A stretch of DNA of 47,369 nucleotides from Acidimicrobiia bacterium (GCA_017577575.1 PKRG01000019.1:1-47369); one strand, 5' to 3'. Positions 7,658 to 16,267 are shown, counted from the stretch's first letter. The notes: generated by a model not told the origin, from the sequence alone. Translations and numbers: made by a program.

Positions 7658-7687
7658 GGGAGCCGCCCGGCGAAAGCGGGCGGCCCC
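7658..7687. terminator. GC-rich hairpin between convergent drrB-like gene and lgt
   Basis: GCCGCCCG (7662-7669) pairs with CGGGCGGC (7677-7684) around a 7-nt loop, extended by GGG/CCC pairs beyond a bulged A. It sits between two convergent genes with no U-tract on either strand, so a bidirectional, U-less actinobacterial terminator is the likely role. Confidence 0.6.
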
Positions 7688-7693
7688 CGATCG

Positions 7694-8536
7694 TCACGTG
7701 GCGGTCGGAGCCGACCGTCCGGGGCCCAGGCCTCCGAGCGGCTGGCGGTCGATCGGTTGCAGGCGGGCGGCGACGACGATGCCCACGAGGATCACCCCCA
7801 GGCTGACCCAGGCGTTGCGGCTGAGCCCCAGGAAGCGGAAGGTGGTGTCGGTGCGCAGCAGCTCCATTCCGAAGCGGAGCATGCCGTAGCCGACCAGGTA
7901 GAGGGCCAGGAGCTTGCCCCGGATGGCGGGAAAGCGTCTCTCGGCCCACAGGATCAGCCCCACGACGATCAGGTTGCCGAGCGACTCGTACAGGAAGGTG
8001 GGGTGGAAGGTCTCGAACCCGGCGTACTGGGGCGGGCGGTGGGCAGGGTCGATCTCGAGCCCCCACGGCAGGTCGGTGGGAGTCCCGAAGAGCTCCTGGT
8101 TGAACCAGTTGCCCCATCGGCCCACCACCTGGGCGAGCGGGATGGCAGGGGCGGCCGCATCCAGGAAGAGCCGCAGGTCTGCCCCCCACCGCCGGATCAG
8201 CACCAGGGCGGTGATCGCCCCGGCGGTGAGGCCGCCGTAGAAGGCGAGGCCTCCCTCCCAGATGGCGATCACCTTCCACCACTCACCTTGGAATCGGTCG
8301 AGGTGGGTGCTCACGTAGGCGGCCCTCGCCCCGAGGAACCCGATCAACACCATCCAGAAGACGATCCGCTCGACGACGGAGGTGTCGCCGCCGCCCGCCT
8401 CGTAGCGGCGGCGGAGCAGGGTCCACGCCAGGGCGACGCCGATGGCGATGCAGATCCCGTAGAACGTGACGCGAAGGGGCCCGATCTCGATGGCCCGGAT
8501 GGGCGGCGAGGGGATGGATGCGAAAACCGTCGGCAC
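7694..8536 (-). CDS. lgt: Prolipoprotein diacylglyceryl transferase
   Basis: Attaches diacylglycerol to the lipobox cysteine of prolipoproteins in the cytoplasmic membrane. The 280-residue protein has about seven hydrophobic segments, the GGLAFYGG motif (95-102) and the family signature GRWGNWFNQELFG (139-151), whose Arg and Asn are essential in characterised enzymes. The start is GTG; a TACCGT box lies 8 nt upstream and no ribosome-binding site is seen, suggesting a leaderless mRNA. The lipoprotein at 1794-2252 is one probable substrate. Confidence 0.96.
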   Translation of the reverse strand: MPTVFASIPSPPIRAIEIGPLRVTFYGICIAIGVALAWTLLRRRYEAGGGDTSVVERIVFWMVLIGFLGARAAYVSTHLDRFQGEWWKVIAIWEGGLAFYGGLTAGAITALVLIRRWGADLRLFLDAAAPAIPLAQVVGRWGNWFNQELFGTPTDLPWGLEIDPAHRPPQYAGFETFHPTFLYESLGNLIVVGLILWAERRFPAIRGKLLALYLVGYGMLRFGMELLRTDTTFRFLGLSRNAWVSLGVILVGIVVAARLQPIDRQPLGGLGPGRSAPTAT

Positions 8537-8585
8537 GGACGGAGACGGTAATTCGGCGGCGGCGCAACGAGCACCCGCGAAAGAG

Positions 8586-8612
8586 GAAGGCCCCGCCGGG
8601 CGGGGCCTTCCG
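8586..8612 (-). terminator. Rho-independent terminator of groESL
   Basis: A 10-bp stem GGAAGGCCCC / GGGGCCTTCC with a 7-nt loop, followed on the minus strand by CTCTTT. It lies 24 nt after the groEL stop. Confidence 0.8.
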
Positions 8613-8635
8613 GGTGTGTTCGGCGTCCGGACCGA

Positions 8636-10264
8636 TCAGAAGTCCATGTCGCCGCCGTGGCTGTGGCCAGCGCCGGCGGGCTGCTCTTCCTTCTGCTCGG
8701 CGACGAGCGCCTCGGTGGTGAGCAGCAGAGCGGCGATGGAGGCCGCGTTCTGCAGCGTGGAGCGAGTCACCTTGGCGGGGTCGATGACACCGGCCTTGAA
8801 CATGTCGGTGAACTCGCCGGTGGCGGCGTTGAAGCCCATGGAGTCTTCCATGTTGCGCACCTGCTCGACCACCACGCCGCCTTCCATGCCGGCGTTGACG
8901 GCGATCTGGCGGAGCGGCTCCTCCATGGCCCGCTTGACGATCATGCGGCCGGTCTTCTCGTCGTCGGTCCCGCCGCGGATCTTGTCGATGGCGGCCTGGG
9001 CACGGAGCAGCGCCACGCCACCGCCGGGCACGATGCCCTCTTCGACGGCGGCCCGGGTCGCCGACACCGCGTCCTCGATGCGGTGCTTCTTCTCCTTCAG
9101 CTCCACCTCGGTGGCCGCGCCGACCTTGATGACGACGACGCCACCGGCCAGCTTGGCGAGACGCTCCTGGAGCTTCTCACGATCCCAGTCGGAATCGGTG
9201 TTCTCGATCTCCCGCTCGATCTGCTTGATGCGAGCCTTGACGTCGGCCTCGGAGCCGGCACCGTCGACGATGGTGGTGGTGTCCTTGGTGATGACCACCT
9301 TGCGGGCCCGGCCCAGCATGTCGAGCGTGACGTTCTCGAGCTTGAGGCCGACCTCCTCGGAGATCACGGTGCCACCGGTGAGGATGGCGATGTCCTGGAG
9401 CATGGCCTTGCGCCGCTCGCCGAAGCCGGGAGCCTTGACGGCGGCCGACTGGAAGGTGCCCTTGAGCTTGTTGACCACCAGGGTGGCCAGGGCCTCACCT
9501 TCGACGTCCTCGGCGATCACCAGGATCGGCTTGCCGGCCTGCATCACCTTCTCGAGGACCGGCACCAGGTCGTTGACCGAGGAGATCTTCTGGTTGGCGA
9601 TCAGGATGTAGGGCTCCTCGAGCACCGCCTCCTGGCGATCCGGGTCGGTCACGAAGTAACCGGAGAGGAGGCCCTTGTCGAACTGCATGCCCTCGGTGTA
9701 CTCGAGCTCGAGCCCGAAGGTCTGGCCGTCCTCCACGGTGATGACGCCGTCCTTGCCGACCTTCTCGAAGGCCTCGGCGATCACCTTGCCGATCGACTCG
9801 TCGTTGTTGGCGGAGATGGTGGCCACGTGGGCGATCTCCTCGGAGGTCTCGATGTCACGCGACATCGACTGGATCTCCTCGACCGCCTTCTCGACGGCCT
9901 GCTCCATGCCCCGCTTGAGCTCCATCGGGTTGGCGCCCGCCGCCACCTGACGCAGACCCTCGCGGACCATCGCCTGGGCGAGGACGGTGGCGGTGGTGGT
10001 GCCGTCACCAGCGACGTCGTTGGTCTTGTTCGCCACCTCGTAGGCGAGCTTGGCGCCCATGTTCTCCCACGGGTCGTCCAGCTCGATCTCCTTGGCGATG
10101 GTGACACCGTCGTTGGTGATCGTGGGGGCGCCCCACTTCTTCTCGAGGACGACGTTGCGACCCTTCGGGCCGAGAGTCACCTTTACCGTGTCGGCCAGCT
10201 TGTCTACGCCGGCCTGGAGGCCGCGGCGGGCCTCCTCGTTGAAGCGAAGTTCCTTCGCTGCCAT
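8636..10264 (-). CDS. groEL: 60-kDa chaperonin GroEL
   Basis: ATP-dependent folding chamber subunit, 542 residues. All hallmark blocks are present: TVKVTLGPKGRNVVLEKK near the N-terminus, the nucleotide site VAGDGTTTATVLA (about 84-96), and PGGGVALLRA near residue 412. The C-terminus is GHSHGGDMDF, a short His/Gly tail instead of GGM repeats. It follows groES by 20 nt, so this is the groES-linked chaperonin. In many actinobacteria the groES-linked copy carries a His-rich tail and a second GroEL exists elsewhere; whether that holds here cannot be seen. Confidence 0.98.
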   Translation of the reverse strand: MAAKELRFNEEARRGLQAGVDKLADTVKVTLGPKGRNVVLEKKWGAPTITNDGVTIAKEIELDDPWENMGAKLAYEVANKTNDVAGDGTTTATVLAQAMVREGLRQVAAGANPMELKRGMEQAVEKAVEEIQSMSRDIETSEEIAHVATISANNDESIGKVIAEAFEKVGKDGVITVEDGQTFGLELEYTEGMQFDKGLLSGYFVTDPDRQEAVLEEPYILIANQKISSVNDLVPVLEKVMQAGKPILVIAEDVEGEALATLVVNKLKGTFQSAAVKAPGFGERRKAMLQDIAILTGGTVISEEVGLKLENVTLDMLGRARKVVITKDTTTIVDGAGSEADVKARIKQIEREIENTDSDWDREKLQERLAKLAGGVVVIKVGAATEVELKEKKHRIEDAVSATRAAVEEGIVPGGGVALLRAQAAIDKIRGGTDDEKTGRMIVKRAMEEPLRQIAVNAGMEGGVVVEQVRNMEDSMGFNAATGEFTDMFKAGVIDPAKVTRSTLQNAASIAALLLTTEALVAEQKEEQPAGAGHSHGGDMDF

Positions 10265-10284
10265 ATGCGATCGACTCCTCTAAC

Positions 10285-10575
10285 TCAGTTGACGATGGCC
10301 AGCAGGTCGCGGGAAGACAGCACGAGGTACTCGGTGCCGTCCAGCTTGACCTCGGTACCGGCGAACTTGGAATACAGGACGCGATCGCCCTCTCTCACAT
10401 CCATCGGAAGTCGATTCCCGTCGTCATCGAGGGCGCCGGGACCGACGGCCACGACCTTCCCGATCTGCGGCTTCTCCTTGGCGGTATCGGGAATGACGAG
10501 ACCCGAAGGCGTCCTCTGCTCGAGTTCGTCTTCGGGCTCTACCACTACCCGATCGCCCAGAGGCTGCAGCTTCAT
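10285..10575 (-). CDS. groES: 10-kDa co-chaperonin GroES
   Basis: The 96-residue lid of the GroEL chamber. The N-terminus MKLQPLGDRVVV, the mobile-loop region (EQRTPSGLVIPDTAKEK, about 18-34) and the GDRVLYSKFAGTEV block match the family. A strong AAGGAGG ribosome-binding site precedes the ATG. Two CIRCE-type operators and a promoter lie within 90 nt upstream, so transcription should be repressed by HrcA and induced by heat or protein misfolding. groEL follows in the same operon. Confidence 0.98.
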   Translation of the reverse strand: MKLQPLGDRVVVEPEDELEQRTPSGLVIPDTAKEKPQIGKVVAVGPGALDDDGNRLPMDVREGDRVLYSKFAGTEVKLDGTEYLVLSSRDLLAIVN

Positions 10576-10606
10576 ACGTTCCTCCTTGAAGCTCCTCTGA
10601 CTGCCG

Positions 10607-10633
10607 TTAGCAGTCGCGGCTGTTGACTGCTAA
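10607..10633. promoter_or_regulatory. CIRCE-like operator, symmetric variant
   Basis: TTAGCAGTC-N9-GACTGCTAA is a perfect 9-bp inverted repeat with exactly the 9-nt spacer of CIRCE (TTAGCACTC-N9-GAGTGCTAA). Only the seventh position of each arm differs, and it does so symmetrically (C to G). It lies 4 nt from a second CIRCE and covers the predicted transcription start of groES. Confidence 0.75.
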
Positions 10634-10634
10634 G

Positions 10635-10664
10635 AAACTAGCACTCGACGCTCGGGAGTGCCAA
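10635..10664 (-). promoter_or_regulatory. Predicted groES promoter
   Basis: On the minus strand TTGGCA (10659-10664) is followed by TAGTTT (10635-10640) with an 18-nt spacer, or CTAGTT with 17. The element coincides with the CIRCE at 10638-10664, the usual arrangement for HrcA repression. The predicted start is near 10628. Confidence 0.6.
10638..10664. promoter_or_regulatory. CIRCE operator (HrcA binding site)
   Basis: CTAGCACTC-N9-GAGTGCCAA matches the CIRCE consensus in 16 of 18 arm positions; the mismatches are at the first base of one arm and the seventh base of the other. HrcA is the known CIRCE repressor; its gene is not in this window. Confidence 0.9.
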
Positions 10665-10921
10665 ATCTCTCCCCGACGGATCTCAGTCTATCAGACTCAG
10701 GTTTTCTCACGCGTGCGTCACGTCAGACAGTGACTAGTCCGCGCGGGGATCTCCACGATCCTCCTCATCCGAAGGTGCATCGGGGCCGATATGTGGGGTG
10801 ATGGATCGGACGGACGGTCCATACATCGAACAGTGCTGGGGATCGATGTCCGCCCGTCTGCCCGTCTGGTCGGTGGGCTGTGCGCCCAGATGGGGCAGAT
10901 GGCCGGCCCATCCGTCACCGC
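10665..10921. other. Non-coding gap between tsaD terminator and groES operators
   Basis: No convincing reading frame is seen on either strand. The stretch contains a short imperfect dyad (AGTCT...AGACT, about 10686-10700) and several CCGTCTG/GGACGG repeats without clear order. I assign no function. Confidence 0.5.
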
Positions 10922-10958
10922 GGAGCGGGCCCCGGAAGCAGGCACCGGGGCCCGCTCC
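10922..10958 (-). terminator. Strong hairpin terminator downstream of tsaD
   Basis: A perfect 14-bp stem GGAGCGGGCCCCGG / CCGGGGCCCGCTCC with a 9-nt loop begins 17 nt after the tsaD stop. There is no U-tract, so it is a U-less type common in high-GC actinobacteria, and it would separate the tsa operon from groESL. Confidence 0.7.
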
Positions 10959-10975
10959 CTGCATCCGGCCCCCCG

Positions 10976-11980
10976 TCACGGCAATCTCATCGCGGGGTCC
11001 ACGGTCTCTGCCCAGTCGGTGATCCGCCCCTGGCTCAGCCAGAACGCCCCCGCCACCCCGATCATCGCCCCGTTGTCGGTACACAGGATCGGAGAGGGAA
11101 GGCACAGGGTGATGCCCCGCTTGTCGGCCTCTTCGGCGAAGCGCTCCCGGAGGCGACGGTTGGCGAGCACCCCTCCTCCCCCGGCCACCACCCCGACGCC
11201 GGTGTCGTCGACCGCCCGGAAGGTCTTGTCGACCAGCACGTCGACGATCGCCTCCTGCACCGCCGCCGCCACGTCCTTCCTCTCGGGAAGCGAGCCCTCC
11301 TTCTGCGCTCTCTGGAGATACGTGACCACTGCCGTCTTCAGCCCCGAGAAGGAGAAGTCGTAGGGCCGGTCGGGCAGGGCCCGCGGGAACGACACGACGG
11401 TCGGGTCGCCCCCTTCCGACTCCCGGTCGATGGCCGGGCCCCCGGGAAACCCCAATCCCATGACCCGCGCCAGCTTGTCGAAGGCCTCCCCGGCGGCGTC
11501 GTCGATGGTCGAGCCCAGCGTCTCGTAGTCCCCCCAGTCCCGCACCCAGACGATCTGGCTATGGCCCCCGGAGGCGAGGAGGGCGACTGCAGGAGGACGG
11601 AACTCCTCGAACTGCAGCCGGGGCGCCATCAGATGGCCCTCCATGTGGTCGATCCCCACGAACGGCAGCCGCCGCGCCCAGGCGATGGCCTTGGCGAAGG
11701 AGTGGCCCACCAGGAGGGCGCCGATCAGGCCAGGGCCGGCGGTGGCGGCGATCCCGTCCAGGTCGTCGGGGTGCACCCCCGCCTCCCGCAGCGCCTGATG
11801 GGTGAGGGAGCGGATCGCCTCCACGTGCGCCCGGGCGGCGACTTCGGGGACGACTCCCCCGAAGCGGGCGTGCAGCTCGACCTGGGAGGACAGCACGTTG
11901 GAGAGGATCTCGGTGCCCCGGACCACGGCGACCGCGGTCTCGTCACACGACGTCTCGAAGGCGAGGACGGTCGGGTTCAC
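10976..11980 (-). CDS. tsaD: tRNA N6-adenosine threonylcarbamoyltransferase TsaD
   Basis: Transfers threonylcarbamoyl from TC-AMP to A37 of ANN-decoding tRNAs (t6A), with TsaB and TsaE. The 334-residue ASKHA-fold protein has the N-terminal FETSCDETAVAV block (8-19), metal-binding HMEGH (H112, H116), GGHSQ and the C-terminal CTDNGAMI motif. The GTG start overlaps the rimI stop (GTGA). It is last in the operon alr–peptidase–UDG–tsaE–tsaB–rimI–tsaD. Confidence 0.97.
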   Translation of the reverse strand: MNPTVLAFETSCDETAVAVVRGTEILSNVLSSQVELHARFGGVVPEVAARAHVEAIRSLTHQALREAGVHPDDLDGIAATAGPGLIGALLVGHSFAKAIAWARRLPFVGIDHMEGHLMAPRLQFEEFRPPAVALLASGGHSQIVWVRDWGDYETLGSTIDDAAGEAFDKLARVMGLGFPGGPAIDRESEGGDPTVVSFPRALPDRPYDFSFSGLKTAVVTYLQRAQKEGSLPERKDVAAAVQEAIVDVLVDKTFRAVDDTGVGVVAGGGGVLANRRLRERFAEEADKRGITLCLPSPILCTDNGAMIGVAGAFWLSQGRITDWAETVDPAMRLP

Positions 11981-12498
11981 GGGAGCTCCCCTCGGATCTG
12001 GCGCAGCCGTTCGGCGTAGGCGTCCGTGTCGATGTCGTGGGCCCACATGATCAGGGCGTCCTCGTCGACGTAGTAGGCCTTGCGCACCCCCACCGGGACC
12101 ATCCCGAACCGGCGGTACAGCGCCTGGGCCGAGGCGTTCGACACCCGGACCTCGAGCGTGAGGCTCTTGGCGCCCCTCTCGATGGCGCCGGTGACCAGCT
12201 CCAGCATCAGCCGGGTGCCGATGCGGGCCCGGCGATGGGCGGGGTCGACGGCCACCGTCGTGATGTGTGCCTCCTCGCCCACTTCCATCACCCCGCCGTA
12301 GCCGACGACGCGGCCCTCCGCGTCGAGCGCCACCAGGTAGAGGCGGTTCTCGGCGGCGAGCTCGTCACGGAAGATCTGCTCGGACCAGGGGGTGGCGTAG
12401 GTGCGCCGTTCCAGGTCCAGCACCTCGGGGAGGTGCGCCTCCGTCATCGGGGCGAGCGTGACGTGGCGGGTCGAATCGGGCGTCGTGGACACGTTCAT
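11977..12498 (-). CDS. rimI: Ribosomal protein S18-alanine N-acetyltransferase-like GNAT
   Basis: A 173-residue GNAT acetyltransferase. The acetyl-CoA site appears as AVDPAHRRARIGTRLM (about residues 83-98), followed by the RimI-type VRVSNASAQALYRRFGM segment. Position between tsaB and tsaD is the usual location of rimI, and in actinobacteria RimI acetylates S18 and possibly other proteins. The ATG at 12498 is chosen because it overlaps the tsaB stop (ATGA); another ATG lies two codons upstream. Confidence 0.92.
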   Translation of the reverse strand: MNVSTTPDSTRHVTLAPMTEAHLPEVLDLERRTYATPWSEQIFRDELAAENRLYLVALDAEGRVVGYGGVMEVGEEAHITTVAVDPAHRRARIGTRLMLELVTGAIERGAKSLTLEVRVSNASAQALYRRFGMVPVGVRKAYYVDEDALIMWAHDIDTDAYAERLRQIRGELP

Positions 12499-13199
12499 CC
12501 CCATGGTCCCCGATCGTGGATCTTGTCCCAATTGATGGTGACGTCCGGGTCGCGCAGATACAGCGGGCGCACCTCTTCGGGCGGAGGGATGTCGTCGCGT
12601 TCCAGCCGACCGGCGGCGAGCTCTGCCACCGCCGCGGCAGTGGGGTACAGAGGCCGGCCGGTCTTCACCCGGTGGAGGCCGGAGAGCACCTTGTCGGCGA
12701 TCAGCTCGGTGTCGCCGACCACGAGGAAGTCGCTGGGGTCGGAGTCGAGGCGGGCGCGGAGCCCTTCGAAGTCGACGAGCTCGGGGGCGCTGTCGCGGAC
12801 GACGCCTCCGGGGACGGGCCGGTACGACGCCACCGCCAGCTCGCCCCGGCGCACGTCGATCACGGCCCAGATGTGGCGGTGGCCGGTGGCCGCCTCGAAC
12901 GCCAGGGCGTCGAGGCCCGACACGGGGATCACCGGGACCCCGAGGGTGGCGCCGAGGCCCTGGGCGGTGGCCACGCCCACCCGGATGCCGGTATAGAGGC
13001 CGGGGCCGACGTCCACGGCGATCCCGTCCAGGTCCTGAGGAGACCAGCCCACCTGGTCGAAGCAGAAGTCGATGGCGGGCACCACGAAACGGGAGTGACC
13101 GGTCCGGTCGACCAGCGTGGCGGAAGCGACCACCCGCCGCCCCTCGGCGAGGGCCACCGACGAGCCCGGCGTGGCGGTTTCGATGGCGAGTACCTTCAT
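12495..13199 (-). CDS. tsaB: t6A biosynthesis protein TsaB
   Basis: A 234-residue inactive ASKHA paralogue that scaffolds TsaD and TsaE. The N-terminus MKVLAIETATPGSSVAL and the DVGPGLYTGIRVGVATAQGL segment (about 63-82) are characteristic. The start overlaps the tsaE stop (ATGA) and the stop overlaps the rimI start, so the whole block is translationally coupled. Confidence 0.96.
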   Translation of the reverse strand: MKVLAIETATPGSSVALAEGRRVVASATLVDRTGHSRFVVPAIDFCFDQVGWSPQDLDGIAVDVGPGLYTGIRVGVATAQGLGATLGVPVIPVSGLDALAFEAATGHRHIWAVIDVRRGELAVASYRPVPGGVVRDSAPELVDFEGLRARLDSDPSDFLVVGDTELIADKVLSGLHRVKTGRPLYPTAAAVAELAAGRLERDDIPPPEEVRPLYLRDPDVTINWDKIHDRGPWG

Positions 13200-13654
13200 G
13201 CCACCACCCGGCTCAGGTCACGGCGGCACCATTCTCCCCTCGGTTCGAACCGGAGGGTCCGGGCCCCGTCCTCTCCCACCTCGAACTCCACGACCAGGAC
13301 GTCGGGGGGCAGGGCGGCGCTCACCGCGTCGCCCCATTCGATGACGAGCACGCCATCGGCCGCCCGCTCGAAGACGTCGAGGTCGTCGAATTCGTGGATG
13401 GAGCCGAGCCGATAGACGTCGACGTGGACGAAGGGGAGGAACCCGCTGCGGTATTCGCGCATGAGGATGAAAGACGGGCTGACGACGGGCTCTTCCACGC
13501 CGAGACCGGCCGCCAGCCCGCCGGCGAAGCGCGTCTTGCCGGAGCCGAGCCCTCCTTTGAGCACGATGACGTCACCCGGGCGGACCTCGGCTGCCAGACG
13601 GCCGGCCACCGCCACGGTGTCGGCCTCTCCGGGACAGACGACGCTCAGCCCCAC
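13196..13654 (-). CDS. tsaE: t6A biosynthesis ATPase TsaE
   Basis: Small P-loop ATPase (152 residues) that drives the TsaBD cycle. Walker A GGLGSGKT (34-41), SPSFILMREY, the HVDVYRL motif and VIEWGD are all present. The GTG start at 13654 is chosen since it gives the normal family length; it lies inside the last codons of the upstream uracil-DNA glycosylase gene, a 10-nt overlap. Confidence 0.93.
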   Translation of the reverse strand: MGLSVVCPGEADTVAVAGRLAAEVRPGDVIVLKGGLGSGKTRFAGGLAAGLGVEEPVVSPSFILMREYRSGFLPFVHVDVYRLGSIHEFDDLDVFERAADGVLVIEWGDAVSAALPPDVLVVEFEVGEDGARTLRFEPRGEWCRRDLSRVVA

Positions 13655-14262
13655 AGCGTCGCCTGATAGGGCTCGGGAGCGGGAGTCGGCGGGGGCTCGG
13701 CCTCTGCGGCGGAGTCGAGGGTGCGACGCATCAGGGCGAAATCTTCGCGCATCTGGTCGAGGACCCGGGGCCCGCCCCGCAGGGCGGCGGCGGGGTGGAA
13801 GGTGGGGATGAGGGTGGAGCCCAGCCACCAGGGGTAGGCGGTGCCCCGGAGCCGGGTGATGCCGGCGGTGGTGTTCAGGAGCAGCTTGGTGGCGAAGTTG
13901 CCCAGCGTCACCACCACCCGGGGCCGGATGAGCCGGATCTGTTGGCGCAGGTATCCCTTGCAGGCGTCGATCTCGTCGGGTTGGGGGTCGCGGTTGCCGG
14001 GGGGCCGGCACTTGAGGACGTTGGCGATGTAGACGGTCTCCCGGGGGATCCCGACTTCGGCGAGGAGCCGGTTGAGCAACTGGCCCGCCGCCCCCACGAA
14101 CGGCTCGCCCTGGAGGTCCTCGTTCCGCCCCGGCGCCTCCCCCACGAACATCAGCGTGGAGTCGGGCCGCCCGACCCCGAAGACGACGTTGGTGCGAGTC
14201 TCCGCCAGCCGGCAGGCGGTACAGGACTCGGCTTGGCTGCGCAGCGCGTCGAGTTCGATCAT
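13645..14262 (-). CDS. Family 4 uracil-DNA glycosylase (4Fe-4S)
   Basis: Removes uracil from DNA in base excision repair. The 205-residue protein has Fe-S cysteines CTAC (C14, C17) near the N-terminus and a further Cys in NVLKCRPPGNRDP, the active-site GEAPGRNEDLQG block (about 43-54), and the HPAAAL loop near residue 160. The C-terminal tail is Pro/Glu-rich. The gene is inserted between the P1-peptidase and tsaE genes and is co-directional with both; it overlaps the tsaE start. Confidence 0.93.
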   Translation of the reverse strand: MIELDALRSQAESCTACRLAETRTNVVFGVGRPDSTLMFVGEAPGRNEDLQGEPFVGAAGQLLNRLLAEVGIPRETVYIANVLKCRPPGNRDPQPDEIDACKGYLRQQIRLIRPRVVVTLGNFATKLLLNTTAGITRLRGTAYPWWLGSTLIPTFHPAAALRGGPRVLDQMREDFALMRRTLDSAAEAEPPPTPAPEPYQATLWG

Positions 14263-14312
14263 CGCGTCAAGTCCCCTGTCGTCGCGGTCCGCTCCCCGGC
14301 CCAACCCGGGAA

Positions 14313-15197
14313 TTATTCCACGGACGACCGGATGGCCGCTTCTATCGCCCGGCCGGTGGCCTCCCAGGCGGCCTCGGCCACCACGTCGGCGTCCGCCTCC
14401 ACCGAGCCACACGAGACGGCGAACACGGCGTCTCCGTCGTGGCTGGTGTGCGCCGGCCGGACGCACACGGCGATGGCGTCGTGCCCCCGCACGGCGAGGC
14501 GGCGGAGACGATGCCTCGGCAGGGCCACGTCGGTGGCGACCAGCACCAGCGTGGTCTGCTCCAGTGGGGATCCCACCGCGGCGGGCGGCCCCGGCACCGC
14601 CGAACCCCCGGTCAGCGGCTCACCATCCAGCGTGAACACGTCGCCCACCGAGTTGACCACCGCCAAGGCACCTACCCTGAAGCCGTCGCCGGAGACCAGG
14701 GCGGAGCCGAGGCCCCCCGGCCGCGACGCCTCGAAGCCGCGCCATCCGGCCACTCGGGTCCCGGCACCGGCGCCCACCCGGCCCATCGGCACCGGCTCTG
14801 CGGTGGCGGCCCGGTAGGCGGCTTCGCCCTCGGGCGCCCCGGGCCGGACGGAGGGGTCGCCGGTGTGGAGGTCGTAGACGACCGCGGCGGGGACGATGGG
14901 GACCGGGCCCATCAAGGTCGGGTGGCCGCGCCCGTCGGCTTCCAGGGCTCGCACCACCCCGTCGGCGGCGGCGAGGCCGAACGCCGACCCCCCGGTGAGC
15001 ACCACCGCCTGCGCCTGCTCGACGGCCATGCCCGGCTGCAGGAGGGCGGCCTCCCGCGTCCCGGGCGCCGCCCCCCGGAACTCGGCGGTGATGCAGTTGG
15101 GCTCCGGCAAGACGACGACCGTGCAGCCGGTGGCCGCTTCGGCGTTCGTCCAGTGACCGACGCGGACACCCTCGATGGCGGTGAGCGTCTCGTTCAC
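14313..15197 (-). CDS. P1-family peptidase (S58, DmpA-like)
   Basis: A 294-residue member of the self-processing S58/DmpA family (L-aminopeptidase/D-esterase relatives). The N-terminus contains EGVRVGHWTNAEAATG, followed by the LTGGSAFGLAAADGV glycine-rich stretch (about 74-88). The family's autoprocessing region is represented by TTLVLVATDVAL, and the C-terminus has the typical AHTSHDGDAVFAVS segment. The GTG start overlaps the alr stop (GTGA). The link to alr could point to peptidoglycan-peptide or D-amino-acid peptide turnover, but this is inference. Confidence 0.9.
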   Translation of the reverse strand: MNETLTAIEGVRVGHWTNAEAATGCTVVVLPEPNCITAEFRGAAPGTREAALLQPGMAVEQAQAVVLTGGSAFGLAAADGVVRALEADGRGHPTLMGPVPIVPAAVVYDLHTGDPSVRPGAPEGEAAYRAATAEPVPMGRVGAGAGTRVAGWRGFEASRPGGLGSALVSGDGFRVGALAVVNSVGDVFTLDGEPLTGGSAVPGPPAAVGSPLEQTTLVLVATDVALPRHRLRRLAVRGHDAIAVCVRPAHTSHDGDAVFAVSCGSVEADADVVAEAAWEATGRAIEAAIRSSVE

Positions 15198-16267
15198 GGC
15201 GAGTACCTGCGGGGGACGCGGGGGCCGATGTCGCACACCACCTCGTAGGAGATCGTGTCGGTCTTCTCGGCCCACTCGTCGGCGGTGATCTCCTCGGTGC
15301 CCTGCCTCCCGATCAGCACCACCTCGTCGCCCACTTCCACGGGGTCGTCACCGACGTCGACGACGATCTGGTCCATCGTCACCGTCCCGGCGAGCGGGTA
15401 CCGGCGCCCGCGGATCAGGACTTCGCCCCCGGTGGCGGAGAGACGCCGGGGGACGCCGTCGGCGTAGCCGATCGGGACCGTGGCCACGTTGGACTCCTTC
15501 TGGAGGGCTCGCCGCCTCCCGTACGAGGGCCGCTCGCCGGCAGCCAGCCGCTGCACGTACACGACCCGGGAGACCACCCGCAGGGCCGGACGGAGGTCGA
15601 CCACCTCGCGGGTCGCCGGGCACGGGTGGAGGCCGTAGGTGCCGAGCCCGACCCTCACCAGGTCGGCCCGGGCCGCCGGGAAGAGAAGCGACCCGGCCGT
15701 GTTGGCGAGATGGCTGGGCACGTCGAGGCCGGCGGCGGCTTCGCGGAAGCGCTCGATCTGGAGCTGGGTGAACTCGGGGTCCTCGTCGGCGACCGCGAAG
15801 TGGGTCCAGACACCTCCGAGACGGAGCGGGGGCCGCACGGCGTCCACCAGCTCGGGAAGACGTGCGAGAGGCGCTCCCACCCGGTGCATCCCCGTGTCGA
15901 CCTTGATGTGCACATCGACCGGCCGGTCGGCGGCTTCGGCCAGGGCCCGGAGGAAATCCACCCGGTAGGCGGTGGGGGTCAGGCCCCAGCGCACCATCTC
16001 GGCGGCGTCGGTCAGGGCGGGCTCGGAGAGCACGAGGATCGGAGCTTCGATCCCTGCCTCTCGCAGCCGCACCCCTTCCTCGACGAGAGCCACGGCCAGG
16101 CACGCCGCTCCCGCCTCCAGCGCCGCCTCGGCGACGGGGACGTCACCATGGCCGTAGGCGTCGGCCTTGACGACCGCGCAATAGCTCGCAGGCGCCACGA
16201 CGCGGCTGATGGCGGTGACGTTGTGGCGGATGGCGGCGAGATCGATCTCGGCGTGGGTCGGTCGCAC
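15194..16267 (-). CDS. alr: Alanine racemase
   Basis: PLP enzyme that makes D-alanine for peptidoglycan, 357 residues from the chosen GTG. The PLP lysine lies in AVVKADAYGHG (K34), and the second catalytic residue region GYADGVPRRLS (Tyr) is intact. The GTG at 16267 gives the standard N-terminus RPTHAEIDLAAIRHN; an alternative ATG at 16306 would add 13 residues and overlap the divergent reductase gene. It heads the minus-strand operon running to tsaD. Confidence 0.95.
   Translation of the reverse strand: MRPTHAEIDLAAIRHNVTAISRVVAPASYCAVVKADAYGHGDVPVAEAALEAGAACLAVALVEEGVRLREAGIEAPILVLSEPALTDAAEMVRWGLTPTAYRVDFLRALAEAADRPVDVHIKVDTGMHRVGAPLARLPELVDAVRPPLRLGGVWTHFAVADEDPEFTQLQIERFREAAAGLDVPSHLANTAGSLLFPAARADLVRVGLGTYGLHPCPATREVVDLRPALRVVSRVVYVQRLAAGERPSYGRRRALQKESNVATVPIGYADGVPRRLSATGGEVLIRGRRYPLAGTVTMDQIVVDVGDDPVEVGDEVVLIGRQGTEEITADEWAEKTDTISYEVVCDIGPRVPRRYSP

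Noticed and set aside
8657..10600. A 647-codon plus-strand reading frame opposite groEL/groES
   Set aside because: It mirrors GC-rich codons of groEL, has a low-complexity composition and no recognisable domain. The minus-strand genes fully explain the region.
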